Assembly: GCA_946405135.1 (NCBI GenBank)
Contig: CAMJGD010000012.1
Span: forward strand, 1-64,000
Length of the DNA stretch: 64,000 bases
From: an uncultured Clostridiaceae bacterium
GTDB lineage: Bacteria; Bacillota; Clostridia; Clostridiales; Clostridiaceae
Direction: 5' to 3'
In this document: piece by piece, positions 25,550 through 35,008 of the stretch
How the letters are laid out: every line of letters begins with the position of its first letter
How positions within the stretch are numbered: the stretch's first letter is position 1
The notes under the pieces: generated by a model
What the model saw: only the letters and a program-made list of their open reading frames with translations
What the model was told of the DNA's origin: nothing
Databases searched by the model: none
Translations under genes and position numbers: made by a program

Positions 25550-27031
25550 ATATACTTCTTAGATAAAGACCAAAGACAGCAGATAGGTTATGACTTTGTT
25601 ATGGATAAAATAGAAGTATTAACTCCATTTGGTACTGATATAAAAAAGAATTTAAAACCCTTTAAAAAAAATGAAAAAGAGCTGCTTCTTATAGAGTTAA
25701 GAAACATTAACAAAATAGTACAAAACTTTAGTGATTACAAGCACACTTATAGGGGCATAGAAAGGCTTTTACTTAAAGTAAAAGATATAAGAAACTCCAT
25801 AAAAAGATGTGATAACTTAACCACTTTAGATGATGTGGAACTCTTTGAAATTAAAAATTTTTCCATGATAATAGAAGAGCTGTATGAGATATATTACCAA
25901 GCTAATGAAAGTTTAAATATAGAATGCATTGACTTCTTTTCCTTAAAAGGAGTTATTAAAATATTAGACCCTGAAGAAAATAACATCCCTACTTTCTATA
26001 TTTATGATTCCTATTCTGAAAAACTTAAAAATATAAGGGAACAAAAAAGAACGTTAGAAGATAAAATCCTTTTTTCTGAGGATGAAGACTTGGTTTTAAA
26101 GCTAAAAGAAGAAAGATTAAAATATGTAATGCTGGAAGACGAAGAAGAGCTGATTATAAGAAGAAAATTAACAGAACAAATCAATGCCTATGTAAATGCA
26201 TTAAATAAAAATATAGAATCTATTGGAAAGTTAGACTTTCTCATAGCAAAATCAAAACTAGCTATAAATTATGAGGCAACCATGCCTGAAATATGTGATT
26301 CCATGGATATATGCATAAAAAATGCAGTAAATCCAGAAGTGGATCATATACTAGAGCTTAGGGGGAAATCTTTTACACCTATAAATATTAGGCTAAAATC
26401 TGGCGTTTCATTAATAACCGGTGCTAATATGGGCGGCAAAAGTGTAACCCTTAAAACCTTAGTACTAAACTTACTATTAGGGCAGATGGGATTTTTCGTG
26501 TTCTGTGAATATGCAAGTTTTCCCATTGTAGATTTTATATATTTTATTTCAGATGATCTGCAATCTGTATCTCAAGGATTAAGTACTTTTGGTGCTGAAA
26601 TAATAAAACTTAAGCATGTTATAGAACATGCTAAATTAAATACAGGTTTTATTGCTTTAGATGAGTTTGCAAGAGGCACTAATCCAAAGGAAGGAGCTTT
26701 TTTAGTAAAATCTCTTTGCAATTACTTAAACTCTTTGGATTCTATAAGTTTAGTTTCTACCCATTATGATAATGTGGTAAGTGAAAATATGGTGCATTAT
26801 CAGGTAATGGGGCTTAAAAATGTAGATTTTCAGTCACTTAAAAGAAAAATTGATCTTAATAGAACTCACTCTGTAGAAATAATACAGGAACATATGGACT
26901 ACAGACTAGAGATAGTATCTACCAAGGACGAAGTTCCAAAGGATGCTTTGAATATCTGCATACTTCTTGGATTACAAGAAGATATCATAAATATAGCTAA
27001 AGAAAATTATTTTAATGAGAATATTTTTTAA
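25550..27031 (+). CDS. kamC: lysine 5,6-aminomutase reactivase ATPase, MutS-like; probable AUA start
   Basis: A 493-residue protein with a MutS-type ATPase domain. Walker A GANMGGKS is near 291-298, a long coiled coil lies at about 160-230, and the ALDEFARGTNPKEG segment is Walker B-like. No mismatch-recognition domain is present, so it is a MutS relative used as a reactivase, not DNA repair. Start: an in-frame GTG at 25541 overlaps the Shine-Dalgarno and cannot be used with it. AAGGTGG ends 5 nt before an in-frame ATA at 25550, nearly the same context as the kce start. The next in-frame ATG, 22 codons into the GTG-initiated frame, has no good ribosome site. Confidence 0.85.
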   Translation: MYFLDKDQRQQIGYDFVMDKIEVLTPFGTDIKKNLKPFKKNEKELLLIELRNINKIVQNFSDYKHTYRGIERLLLKVKDIRNSIKRCDNLTTLDDVELFEIKNFSMIIEELYEIYYQANESLNIECIDFFSLKGVIKILDPEENNIPTFYIYDSYSEKLKNIREQKRTLEDKILFSEDEDLVLKLKEERLKYVMLEDEEELIIRRKLTEQINAYVNALNKNIESIGKLDFLIAKSKLAINYEATMPEICDSMDICIKNAVNPEVDHILELRGKSFTPINIRLKSGVSLITGANMGGKSVTLKTLVLNLLLGQMGFFVFCEYASFPIVDFIYFISDDLQSVSQGLSTFGAEIIKLKHVIEHAKLNTGFIALDEFARGTNPKEGAFLVKSLCNYLNSLDSISLVSTHYDNVVSENMVHYQVMGLKNVDFQSLKRKIDLNRTHSVEIIQEHMDYRLEIVSTKDEVPKDALNICILLGLQEDIINIAKENYFNENIF

Positions 27032-27050
27032 AAAAGTGAGGAGGAGTAAA

Positions 27051-28607
27051 ATGGAAAGTAAATTACACTTAAATTTTGAAGTAGTAGAAAAAGCAAGACA
27101 GCATGCCAATAACATAGCCTTAGACACTCAGGAATTTATAGACATGCACACTACTGTGGCAGTAGAAAGAACAGTCTGTAGGCTATTGGGCATAGATGGG
27201 GTAGATGATTTAGAAGTTCCCTTGCCTAATGTGGTAGTAGACAATATTGTTAAGGGAGGAGCTCTTTCCCTAGGTGCTGCATATTTCATAGGTAATGCTA
27301 TATTAGCTACGGGTCTCTCTCCTCAGGAAATAGCTGAAAAAGTGGCAAGAAACGAAATTGATTTAACAAAACTAGAAACTCATGACTTATTTGAAATAAA
27401 AGCTGCTATATCTCCTATAGCAAAAAGCAGTGTAAAAAAAATAAAAGAGAATAGAGAAAAAAGAGAAGGTTATCTTCAAAAATATGGAGATAAACAAGGC
27501 CCTTATCTATATGTAATTGTTGCTACAGGAAATATATATGAAGATATAACTCAAGCTGTTGCTGCTGCAAAGCAAGGTGCAGATGTAATAGCCGTAATAA
27601 GAACTACAGGACAGAGTCTTCTTGATTATGTACCCTATGGTGCTACTACAGAAGGATTCGGTGGTACTGTAGCCACCCAGGAAAACTTTAGACTTATGAG
27701 AAAAGCCTTAGATGAAGTAGGTGAAGAGCTTGGAAGATATATAAGATTATGCAATTACTGTTCTGGATTATGTATGCCTGAAATCGCAGCTATGGGAGCT
27801 CTTGAAAGACTTGATGTAATGCTAAATGACGCCTTGTATGGAATTTTATTTAGAGATATAAATATGAAAAGGACATTAGTAGACCAATACTTCTCAAGAG
27901 TTATAAATGGTTTTGCGGGAGTTATTATAAATACAGGAGAAGATAACTACTTAACCACTGCTGACGCTGTAGAAGAAGCTCACACAGTACTTGCTTCACA
28001 ATTTATCAATGAACAGTTTGCCTTACTTTCAGGGCTTCCTGAAGAGCAAATGGGACTAGGTCATGCTTTTGAAATAAATCCAGATGTAAAAAATGGTTTT
28101 CTATATGAATTAGCTCAGGCACAAATGGCGAGAGAAATATTCCCTAAGGCACCTCTTAAATATATGCCTCCAACTAAATTTATGACAGGAAATATATTTA
28201 AAGGACATGTTCAAGATGCTTTATTTAATATGGTAACTATAATGACTCATCAAAAGATTCATCTTTTAGGAATGTTAACTGAAGCTATACACACCCCTCT
28301 TATGTCAGATAGAGCTCTCTCTATAGAAAATGCACAGTATATATTTAATACTATGGCTGATCTAGGAGATGAAATAACCTTTAAAAAGGGAGGCATAATG
28401 GAAGAAAGAGCTAACGAAGTATTGAGTAAATCCTGTGAATTATTACACGAAATAGAAGGAGAAGGATTATTTAAAACTATAGAAAAAGGAATTTTTGCTG
28501 GAATAAAAAGACCTATAGATGGTGGGAAAGGCTTATCAGGTGTAGTTGAAAAATCAAAAGATTATTTCAATCCATTCATAGAATTAATGTTAGGGGGGAA
28601 TAAATAA
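27051..28607 (+). CDS. kamD: lysine 5,6-aminomutase, alpha subunit
   Basis: A 518-residue large subunit of the adenosylcobalamin- and PLP-dependent enzyme that turns beta-lysine into 3,5-diaminohexanoate. It has the expected length and full-length family similarity (for example LNFEVVEKARQHANNIA at the start and the glycine-rich GATTEGFGGTVATQENF segment). An ORF extends to 27015, but GAGGAGG lies directly before the ATG at 27051. The ORF overlaps kamE by one base (TAATG), so subunits are made in equal amounts. Confidence 0.96.
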   Translation: MESKLHLNFEVVEKARQHANNIALDTQEFIDMHTTVAVERTVCRLLGIDGVDDLEVPLPNVVVDNIVKGGALSLGAAYFIGNAILATGLSPQEIAEKVARNEIDLTKLETHDLFEIKAAISPIAKSSVKKIKENREKREGYLQKYGDKQGPYLYVIVATGNIYEDITQAVAAAKQGADVIAVIRTTGQSLLDYVPYGATTEGFGGTVATQENFRLMRKALDEVGEELGRYIRLCNYCSGLCMPEIAAMGALERLDVMLNDALYGILFRDINMKRTLVDQYFSRVINGFAGVIINTGEDNYLTTADAVEEAHTVLASQFINEQFALLSGLPEEQMGLGHAFEINPDVKNGFLYELAQAQMAREIFPKAPLKYMPPTKFMTGNIFKGHVQDALFNMVTIMTHQKIHLLGMLTEAIHTPLMSDRALSIENAQYIFNTMADLGDEITFKKGGIMEERANEVLSKSCELLHEIEGEGLFKTIEKGIFAGIKRPIDGGKGLSGVVEKSKDYFNPFIELMLGGNK

Positions 28608-29395
28608 TGAGCAGCGGACTATATTCTACAGAAAAAAAAGATTTTGACAAAACTTTAAATTTAAATAAACTAAAACCCTACGGAGATACTATGAATGACG
28701 GTAAAGTTCAATTAAGTTTTACTTTACCAGTACCCGACAACGATAAAAGTGTTGAGGCCGCTAAAATATTAGCTAAAAAAATGGGACTAGATGATCCTTC
28801 TGTGGCTTATCACAGTGCCTTAGATAAAAGCTTCACATTTTTTGTAGTATACGGCAGCGTAAATCATACCATAGATTACGAATCCATTCATGTAGAAGCA
28901 GTTGAAGTAGATACTATGAGCATGGATGAAGTTAATGATTATATAAAAGAACATATAAAGAGAAAAATAACTGTAGTTGGTGCAAGCACTGGAACAGATG
29001 CTCATACCGTTGGTATAGACGCTATAATGAATATGAAAGGTTTTGCTGGTCACTATGGCCTAGAAAGGTATGAGATGATAAACGCCTATAACCTTGGTAG
29101 TCAAGTTTCTAATGAAGAATTTATTAAAAAAGCTATAGAGCTTAAAGCAGATGTACTATTAGTCTCGCAAACTGTAACTCAAAAAAATATACACATAAAA
29201 AATCTAACTGAACTTGTAGAACTCCTAGAAGCCGAAGGCATAAGAGATAAGGTAATATTGATTTGCGGTGGTCCTAGAATATCTCATGAATTAGCAAAGG
29301 AGCTTGGATATGATGCTGGATTCGGACCAGGCAAATATGCGGATGATGTAGCTACCTTTGCAGTTACAGAAATGGTCGAAAGAAACTTAATATAA
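28607..29395 (+). CDS. kamE: lysine 5,6-aminomutase, beta subunit (B12- and PLP-binding)
   Basis: A 262-residue small subunit with a C-terminal cobalamin-binding Rossmann domain. The B12 ligand histidine is H133 in DAHTVG (131-136), and K144 in MNMKGFAGHYG is the PLP lysine; both positions coincide with those I recall for the Acetoanaerobium sticklandii enzyme. The later ICGGP segment completes the B12 pocket. It is the last gene of the operon, followed by a terminator. Confidence 0.96.
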   Translation: MSSGLYSTEKKDFDKTLNLNKLKPYGDTMNDGKVQLSFTLPVPDNDKSVEAAKILAKKMGLDDPSVAYHSALDKSFTFFVVYGSVNHTIDYESIHVEAVEVDTMSMDEVNDYIKEHIKRKITVVGASTGTDAHTVGIDAIMNMKGFAGHYGLERYEMINAYNLGSQVSNEEFIKKAIELKADVLLVSQTVTQKNIHIKNLTELVELLEAEGIRDKVILICGGPRISHELAKELGYDAGFGPGKYADDVATFAVTEMVERNLI

Positions 29396-29443
29396 AAGTT
29401 TCCCATAAAAAATTATGCATTTTAACTGACTTTACATGAAAAG

Positions 29444-29488
29444 AGATGTTTTGTAGTAAATATACATTACAAAACATCTTCTTTTTTT
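29444..29488. terminator. terminator of the lysine operon
   Basis: AGATGTTTTGTA (29444-29455) pairs with TACAAAACATCT (29468-29479), followed on the plus strand by CTTTTTTT. It lies 48 nt after kamE and touches the stop codon of the convergent sensor gene, so it separates two converging units. Confidence 0.85.
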
Positions 29489-32373
29489 CATGAGTTAAAT
29501 TTCTTTACACTATTTCTTCCTTGGTTTTTAACTTCATATAAGGCCTTATCTGCTTCTAATATAATGTCCTTAAAACTAGCATGATACTCTTTTAATTCTT
29601 GTAAACCCAAGCTTATAGTTACTTTCAGCTCCTTACCTGATACCTTGATAGTATGCTGTTCTATTTCTTTTCTTAATCTTTCAGCAATATTATAAGCCTC
29701 ATCTATGCCAGTTCCCAAAAGAGTAATAATAAACTCTTCTCCCCCATACCTTCCCAGTATGTCCCCACTTCTTAAATTTAGCTTGCATATGGAAGCCACT
29801 TCTTTTAATACCATGTCTCCTGCATGATGTCCATATTCATCATTTATATTTTTAAAATGATCTAAATCAACCATAATAACAGATAGACTATCATTAAATT
29901 CTTTAGCCTTTCTAAATTCCTCTTCACTAGTCTCAAAAAAATACCTTCTATTGTTAATACCTGTAAGACTATCAGTTATTGCCAACTGTTTTACCTCTCC
30001 GAAAAGTTTTGCATTCATAACAGCATGTTCCACAGCATCCTTTAAGCTTAATAATGTTTTAATTTTTGATTGCAATTCCTCTCTAAAAAATGGCTTTATT
30101 ATATAGTCATTGGCGCCAATATCAAAAGCTAGATTGATCTCCTCCTCAAAATCTTTATTCATCATCATTATTATAGGAAGATCAAAAGCAGAGTATTTTT
30201 TTCTTATAATCTTACAGACTTTAAATCCTGACATCCTAGGCATCATGGAATCAAGCACCAAAAGATCAAATTTGTCATCTTCTTTTCTTAGCTCTTTTAA
30301 TGCATCTATACCGTTATCAACTACAGTTATAGAATAATCTTGTGATGCCAATTGGCTTAATATAATTTGTATATTCGCAAAGTCATCATCTGCTATTAAA
30401 ATCTTAAATTCGCCTTCAGGGTTTAACTGTTCATGCTTTTTTTCTTTAGCTACATCAAAATTATCCCTTATAAGAGGATCAATTTTAGGTATATATATTT
30501 CAATGTTGCTATCTATTTCTTTTAAATAGCCACCTTGAAAATTCAGCAAAACTTTAGCTAATTCCATCTCCAATTTGTTATGAGATCCCTCTTTATTCCT
30601 GGAACCCAATTTTTTAATGATCTTTTCATATTTCTTTTTTACTTCTGAAATGGATATTTTGATCATATTATTGTATTCCTGTGCTCTAACCTCTATACAT
30701 GAGTTATCTATTTGCGTTATTCTATCCTGAATTATACTAAGTAATATCTTCTGAAATCTATTTTCATCTACATATACAAGAACTAAATTTTGAGGAATAT
30801 CAATTTTAAGTTCTATATTTTTTTCTACAAGCTTACTTTTAATAAGCTCATATATTAAATCTAAAATCTGTCTTATATCTACTATGCGGTTGCTTGTAGA
30901 TATTTTACCATCCTGTATCTTGGAATAATCCCCCAAATCTTTTACCTTCTCTATAAGATCCATTGAACTATCATTTATAACTTTTAGGTTTTGTATAATA
31001 TTATCTTCATCCTTTTCATTTAGCATAGATTTTGAAATTTCAGCTATCATGGTTAAAGATGATTTTATTTCTTTAGATATATTTTCTATAAAATCATCTT
31101 TTAATTTATCTAATAAAGCTAGTCTATCACTTTTATTCTCTACACAACTATAGTTTTTTGAAAGCCTTATATATATACTAAAAACTTGTGTTACTATAAA
31201 TACAAATAAACCTATAGACATATATTGTCCAGTTTTTACAAATCCATTATAATACAAAATATCATTTATTCCTGTTATCATTAAGAAAATATATCCACCT
31301 AACACTACACTGGACTCATTATAATATATAGTTTGATTTAAAAGAATATAAAATATATAAAATAAAGCTATTCCTATACATCCTTGATATATATTTATAT
31401 AACTTGTAAATATTGCGGATCTAAATACTAGGATACAAATCACATATATAATGCTTGTAGAATAAATAAACAATTCCAGCACTCTGCTTATCTTGTCATC
31501 ATAAAGTTCCTTAAAATATTTCATTAAACTTATTATAAAAAAGCATAAGCTTAGATACTCTATCTTGTTGTAAATCTCCCACCCAAAATTATTATTTATA
31601 GATACAATAAATCTCTCTCCTAAAATAGTAATCCTTATGCCTGTAAATAAGCTAGCTAAACATATATATAATTTGGTCTTATTTTTCTTATTAAAAATAA
31701 AAAAAAGTAGATTATATATAGCTAAAATAAAAAATGTAGTGGTAAGAACTACGTCCGTAACTAACCTTATATTATTTTTTTTAATCAAGGCTTTTTCATT
31801 TCCAAATTCTATGTTCTCTAGGAACCCGCCTCTTCTATAACTAAAATTTGATATTTGCATAACTATAGTAAATTCTTTTTTTCTTTGCAAAAAAAATCTT
31901 GTATCAGGATATTTTAATGGAATTTCTTCAGATATACTTTTTCCAACTTCACCTTTAGACATAATAAGCTCATCATCTACCCACAGCTTGTAAGCACTAT
32001 CTACAGAAGGAACCCTTAAAGCCCTCATTACATTTTCATCTTTTGTATTTACCTTTAATACAAAGGTTGCATACCACTTGCCCTTATCCTGCAGATTAAG
32101 TGGTTTCCAATTAAAAGGTATGTCTACATATTCATTGTTTTTACCAAAATCCGTTACTGAATTAGGTTCTAACAGCTGATTAGGGTAAACCCTCCATTGT
32201 CCCTCTAAAGGAATTGAATTACTCTGACCTAAATCTAATGTAGTTAAATCCATTATCCCATATGAAGCTTTTACATTATTTTTAGAGTTATTATAAATAT
32301 TAAACATTAAACAAATTATAAAAATAAGAACTATTGTTAAAATTGGAACAAAAAATTCTTTTAATTTTTTTAT
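29488..32373 (-). CDS. 7TMR-DISM sensor with degenerate kinase module, REC and GGDEF domains; probable AUA start
   Basis: A 961-residue membrane sensor and probable diguanylate cyclase. Domains in order: signal-anchor helix (about 7-24), extracytoplasmic beta-rich sensor (about 45-190), seven membrane helices (about 205-405), a kinase-like module in which the H-box reads FIENISKEIKSSL with Lys (434) replacing His, and an ATPase domain without G boxes. Then follow a receiver with D708 and the KPF lysine, and a GGDEF domain with GGEEF (877-881) plus inhibitory-site RSGD (868-871). The conventional ATG at 32307 has no ribosome site and removes the export helix. The ATA at 32373 has AAGGGGG 7 nt upstream. 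Confidence 0.85.
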   Translation of the reverse strand: MKKLKEFFVPILTIVLIFIICLMFNIYNNSKNNVKASYGIMDLTTLDLGQSNSIPLEGQWRVYPNQLLEPNSVTDFGKNNEYVDIPFNWKPLNLQDKGKWYATFVLKVNTKDENVMRALRVPSVDSAYKLWVDDELIMSKGEVGKSISEEIPLKYPDTRFFLQRKKEFTIVMQISNFSYRRGGFLENIEFGNEKALIKKNNIRLVTDVVLTTTFFILAIYNLLFFIFNKKNKTKLYICLASLFTGIRITILGERFIVSINNNFGWEIYNKIEYLSLCFFIISLMKYFKELYDDKISRVLELFIYSTSIIYVICILVFRSAIFTSYINIYQGCIGIALFYIFYILLNQTIYYNESSVVLGGYIFLMITGINDILYYNGFVKTGQYMSIGLFVFIVTQVFSIYIRLSKNYSCVENKSDRLALLDKLKDDFIENISKEIKSSLTMIAEISKSMLNEKDEDNIIQNLKVINDSSMDLIEKVKDLGDYSKIQDGKISTSNRIVDIRQILDLIYELIKSKLVEKNIELKIDIPQNLVLVYVDENRFQKILLSIIQDRITQIDNSCIEVRAQEYNNMIKISISEVKKKYEKIIKKLGSRNKEGSHNKLEMELAKVLLNFQGGYLKEIDSNIEIYIPKIDPLIRDNFDVAKEKKHEQLNPEGEFKILIADDDFANIQIILSQLASQDYSITVVDNGIDALKELRKEDDKFDLLVLDSMMPRMSGFKVCKIIRKKYSAFDLPIIMMMNKDFEEEINLAFDIGANDYIIKPFFREELQSKIKTLLSLKDAVEHAVMNAKLFGEVKQLAITDSLTGINNRRYFFETSEEEFRKAKEFNDSLSVIMVDLDHFKNINDEYGHHAGDMVLKEVASICKLNLRSGDILGRYGGEEFIITLLGTGIDEAYNIAERLRKEIEQHTIKVSGKELKVTISLGLQELKEYHASFKDIILEADKALYEVKNQGRNSVKKFNS

Positions 32374-32597
32374 GTTAATGCCCCCTTAATGCCTACTTTA
32401 CCTGATAATTATTATATCATATAAAAATGTCAAAATATATAAAATTATCGCTAATAACATCATGTTTTTTTCTGAAAAATATTAAAATTATAACAATGTT
32501 TAAACATATTTTATAAAATTCTATGCCTCTCTAACTTAATATTCTTACATCCCCATCCCCATTACAAGAGTATGATGTTTTAAAAGATGAATTATAA

Positions 32598-32747
32598 TTA
32601 TTTTTTACCTTTTGTATTAATTATCCCTGGCTCTAAAGCTGTATTTCCTCTACCTTTATAACCAGTTTTTGAATTTCTGCTTTCTCTATCTGACTGTATC
32701 ATGCTTTGAGCCTTTATTCCTTGATTCATATTATCCTTTTGCTTCAT
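32598..32747 (-). CDS. small hypothetical protein, 49 residues
   Basis: A short minus-strand ORF starting MKQKDNMNQGIKAQSM and ending GIINTKGKK. It is hydrophilic, rich in Lys, Gln, Asn and Ser, and has no Cys, no signal peptide and no membrane segment. AAAGGATGTG lies 5 nt before the ATG. It sits alone between the sensor and the BMP-type gene. Size and composition recall small spore or DNA-associated proteins, but I recognise no family. Confidence 0.5.
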   Translation of the reverse strand: MKQKDNMNQGIKAQSMIQSDRESRNSKTGYKGRGNTALEPGIINTKGKK

Positions 32748-33000
32748 ATAATCACATCCTTTGGTACTAATTTATATATAATTATATAATTCCACTATTT
32801 TTAATACTTATTCCTAGACTTTAATATAAATATGAATTACCACCGAAATAAGCAGCTGTAACTTTCTTGCTACAATTCTATGAATAGTGGATATTTTACA
32901 GCTACTCCTACAAATTAATACTTAATACTTTTATAAAAACCCTTCACTATGTTATAATGTTTTAACTAGCTTATTATTAATTATTTAGAGGTGAATACTA

Positions 33001-34923
33001 ATGGAAGATTTAACTCCCGAAGAATATTTTGATGCTGCTCGAAAATTGGGTATAAAAGAGTATTCATCAAATATTTCAAAAGGTGAAATAGGTTTTTTGG
33101 CATCTCTTGAAGGGTTGATAAGCAATACAGAAATTGTATCTCAAGTTGATCTAGGTCTTATTGAACTACCCTTAAAAAAAATAAAAGGCACTTACTCTCA
33201 TTTGAGGAGTCTATGTTTTGCAAAAAACTTCATGCCAATTATAGAATATGATTCAGAGTTTAGAGAAAAGTGGACAAAAGTTTGCCAGTATCATCTTACT
33301 GAAGGAATAAAACATTCTATAAAAGTTTACGAATACTTAAATTGGTTCTATGTAATAGAAGGCAATAAGCGAGTTAGTGTGCTTAAGTATTTTGATGGAT
33401 ATTCTATTTGGGGCAGCGTAACTAGATTGATTCCCAAAAAAGATCCTGAGGATGAAACCATATGTATATATTATGAATTTCTGGACTTTAATAAAGTTAC
33501 AGGACTAAATTCTATTTGGTTTACTAAAAAGGGGAATTTTAATGAACTTTTATCCCTTTTAGAAAATTTCAATGTACCGGACAATCCTTTTAATAACAAA
33601 TATAAGTATTTTGAAATATATTTATATAATACATTTAGAAGAATTTATCATGAACTTGGAGGACAAAAAATTTCCATTACCACTGGAGATGCTTTTTTAG
33701 AATATAGTAAAATCTACGGAATACCTAAAATATACGATGAAAAATATCTTATGGAAAATTTAAAAGAGTTTATTAAAGAACTAAGGTTTATCAATAATAA
33801 TACTGTTTCAGATATTCAGATAGATCCTATAGAAAAACCACAAAATACTGTTTTTTCTACCTTAAGTAATTTAATAAAACCTCAAAAAACTTTAAAGATA
33901 GCTTTTGCTCATGCAAGAAATAAAGAAACTTCAGGATGGACTTATGCCCATGAGCTTGGAAGATTATACATTGAAGACTTATTTGAAGATCAGATATCCA
34001 CATTGTATGTAGAGAATGTACCAGAAGATGAGGATTCCTATTATACAATTAAAACTCTTGCAGAAGAAAATAACGATGTGATATTTACCACTAGTCCTAT
34101 CTATTTTAACAGCACTTTAAAATGTGCTTTAGAGTATCCTAAAATTAAGTTTTTCAATTGTTCAGAATATAAACCTTATGCCCATGTAAACAACTATTTT
34201 GGAAGAACTTATGAACCTAGATTTTTAACTGGAATTATAGCTGGTGCCATGACAAAAACCAATATAATAGGCTATGTAGCCACTTCACCAGCTCCAGAAG
34301 TTATAAGTTCCATTAATGCCTTTGCTCTAGGTGCAAAATTGGTAAATCCTTATGCTGAAATAAAGATATCTTGGACAAATGCCTGGAATAGTCCCATAAA
34401 ATCTACAAATTGCACTGAAAAACTTATAGCTAAAGGTGCTGACATCATAGCTAACCAGACTAGAATAGTTCCAAGCAGTATCTCTGAAAGATTTGGAGTT
34501 TACTCTATGCTATGCAGCGTAGACCCCATATCTAAAAAACCCGACAAATACCTTTCTGCACCCATATGGAACTGGGGTATATTCTATGAAAAAATAATAA
34601 AAAATGTAATGAGCGGAACCTTTAAGACAGTAACAGATATGTTTTCAAATAATCAAAGAATGACTAATCTCTGGTGGGGGATGAATTCTGGTGTATTAGA
34701 TATATACTATTCTAAAAAATATGTACCAGAAGAAACTAGAAAATTGGTTAGATTAATGAGAAATATGATAATAGACAATTACTATCATCCTTTTACAGGT
34801 CCTATAAAAGATAATAAAGGTAATCTTATATTAGAAAAAGATGCTGTAATAGATTCAGAAAAAATACTTTTTATGGACTGGTTTGTAGAAAATGTTGAAA
34901 CAGAAGATTTTAACAATGACTGA
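33001..34923 (+). CDS. cytosolic BMP-type ligand-binding protein with ParB-like N-terminal domain
   Basis: A 640-residue protein without a signal peptide or lipobox. The N-terminal part resembles a ParB/sulfiredoxin-like fold: VDLGLIELPLKKIKGTYS (49-66) and EGNKRVSVLK (120-129). The second half, from about 298 (TLKIAFAHARNKETSGWTYA), is a BMP/Med-type periplasmic-binding fold with GAMTKTNIIGYVA and GADIIANQT. BMP proteins normally bind nucleosides outside the cell for an ABC importer, but no transporter genes are near and this one stays inside. A ligand-sensing regulator such as Bacillus Med is more likely. AGAGGTG precedes the ATG. Confidence 0.75.
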   Translation: MEDLTPEEYFDAARKLGIKEYSSNISKGEIGFLASLEGLISNTEIVSQVDLGLIELPLKKIKGTYSHLRSLCFAKNFMPIIEYDSEFREKWTKVCQYHLTEGIKHSIKVYEYLNWFYVIEGNKRVSVLKYFDGYSIWGSVTRLIPKKDPEDETICIYYEFLDFNKVTGLNSIWFTKKGNFNELLSLLENFNVPDNPFNNKYKYFEIYLYNTFRRIYHELGGQKISITTGDAFLEYSKIYGIPKIYDEKYLMENLKEFIKELRFINNNTVSDIQIDPIEKPQNTVFSTLSNLIKPQKTLKIAFAHARNKETSGWTYAHELGRLYIEDLFEDQISTLYVENVPEDEDSYYTIKTLAEENNDVIFTTSPIYFNSTLKCALEYPKIKFFNCSEYKPYAHVNNYFGRTYEPRFLTGIIAGAMTKTNIIGYVATSPAPEVISSINAFALGAKLVNPYAEIKISWTNAWNSPIKSTNCTEKLIAKGADIIANQTRIVPSSISERFGVYSMLCSVDPISKKPDKYLSAPIWNWGIFYEKIIKNVMSGTFKTVTDMFSNNQRMTNLWWGMNSGVLDIYYSKKYVPEETRKLVRLMRNMIIDNYYHPFTGPIKDNKGNLILEKDAVIDSEKILFMDWFVENVETEDFNND

Positions 34924-34966
34924 TAACTTTAAAAGTAATCAAAATTAGCTAAGAGCATGGAAAATC

Positions 34967-35007
34967 GGCTGTTGCACAATGTATTTTTATCTCATTATGC
35001 AGCAGCT
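34967..35007. terminator. convergent terminator
   Basis: Bases 34967-34981 pair with 34993-35007 (14 of 15 positions counting G-U pairs) around an AT-rich loop. It lies between two converging genes and touches the stop of the phosphoesterase. T residues follow on the minus strand (GATTTTCC). Confidence 0.65.
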
Positions 35008-35008
35008 C

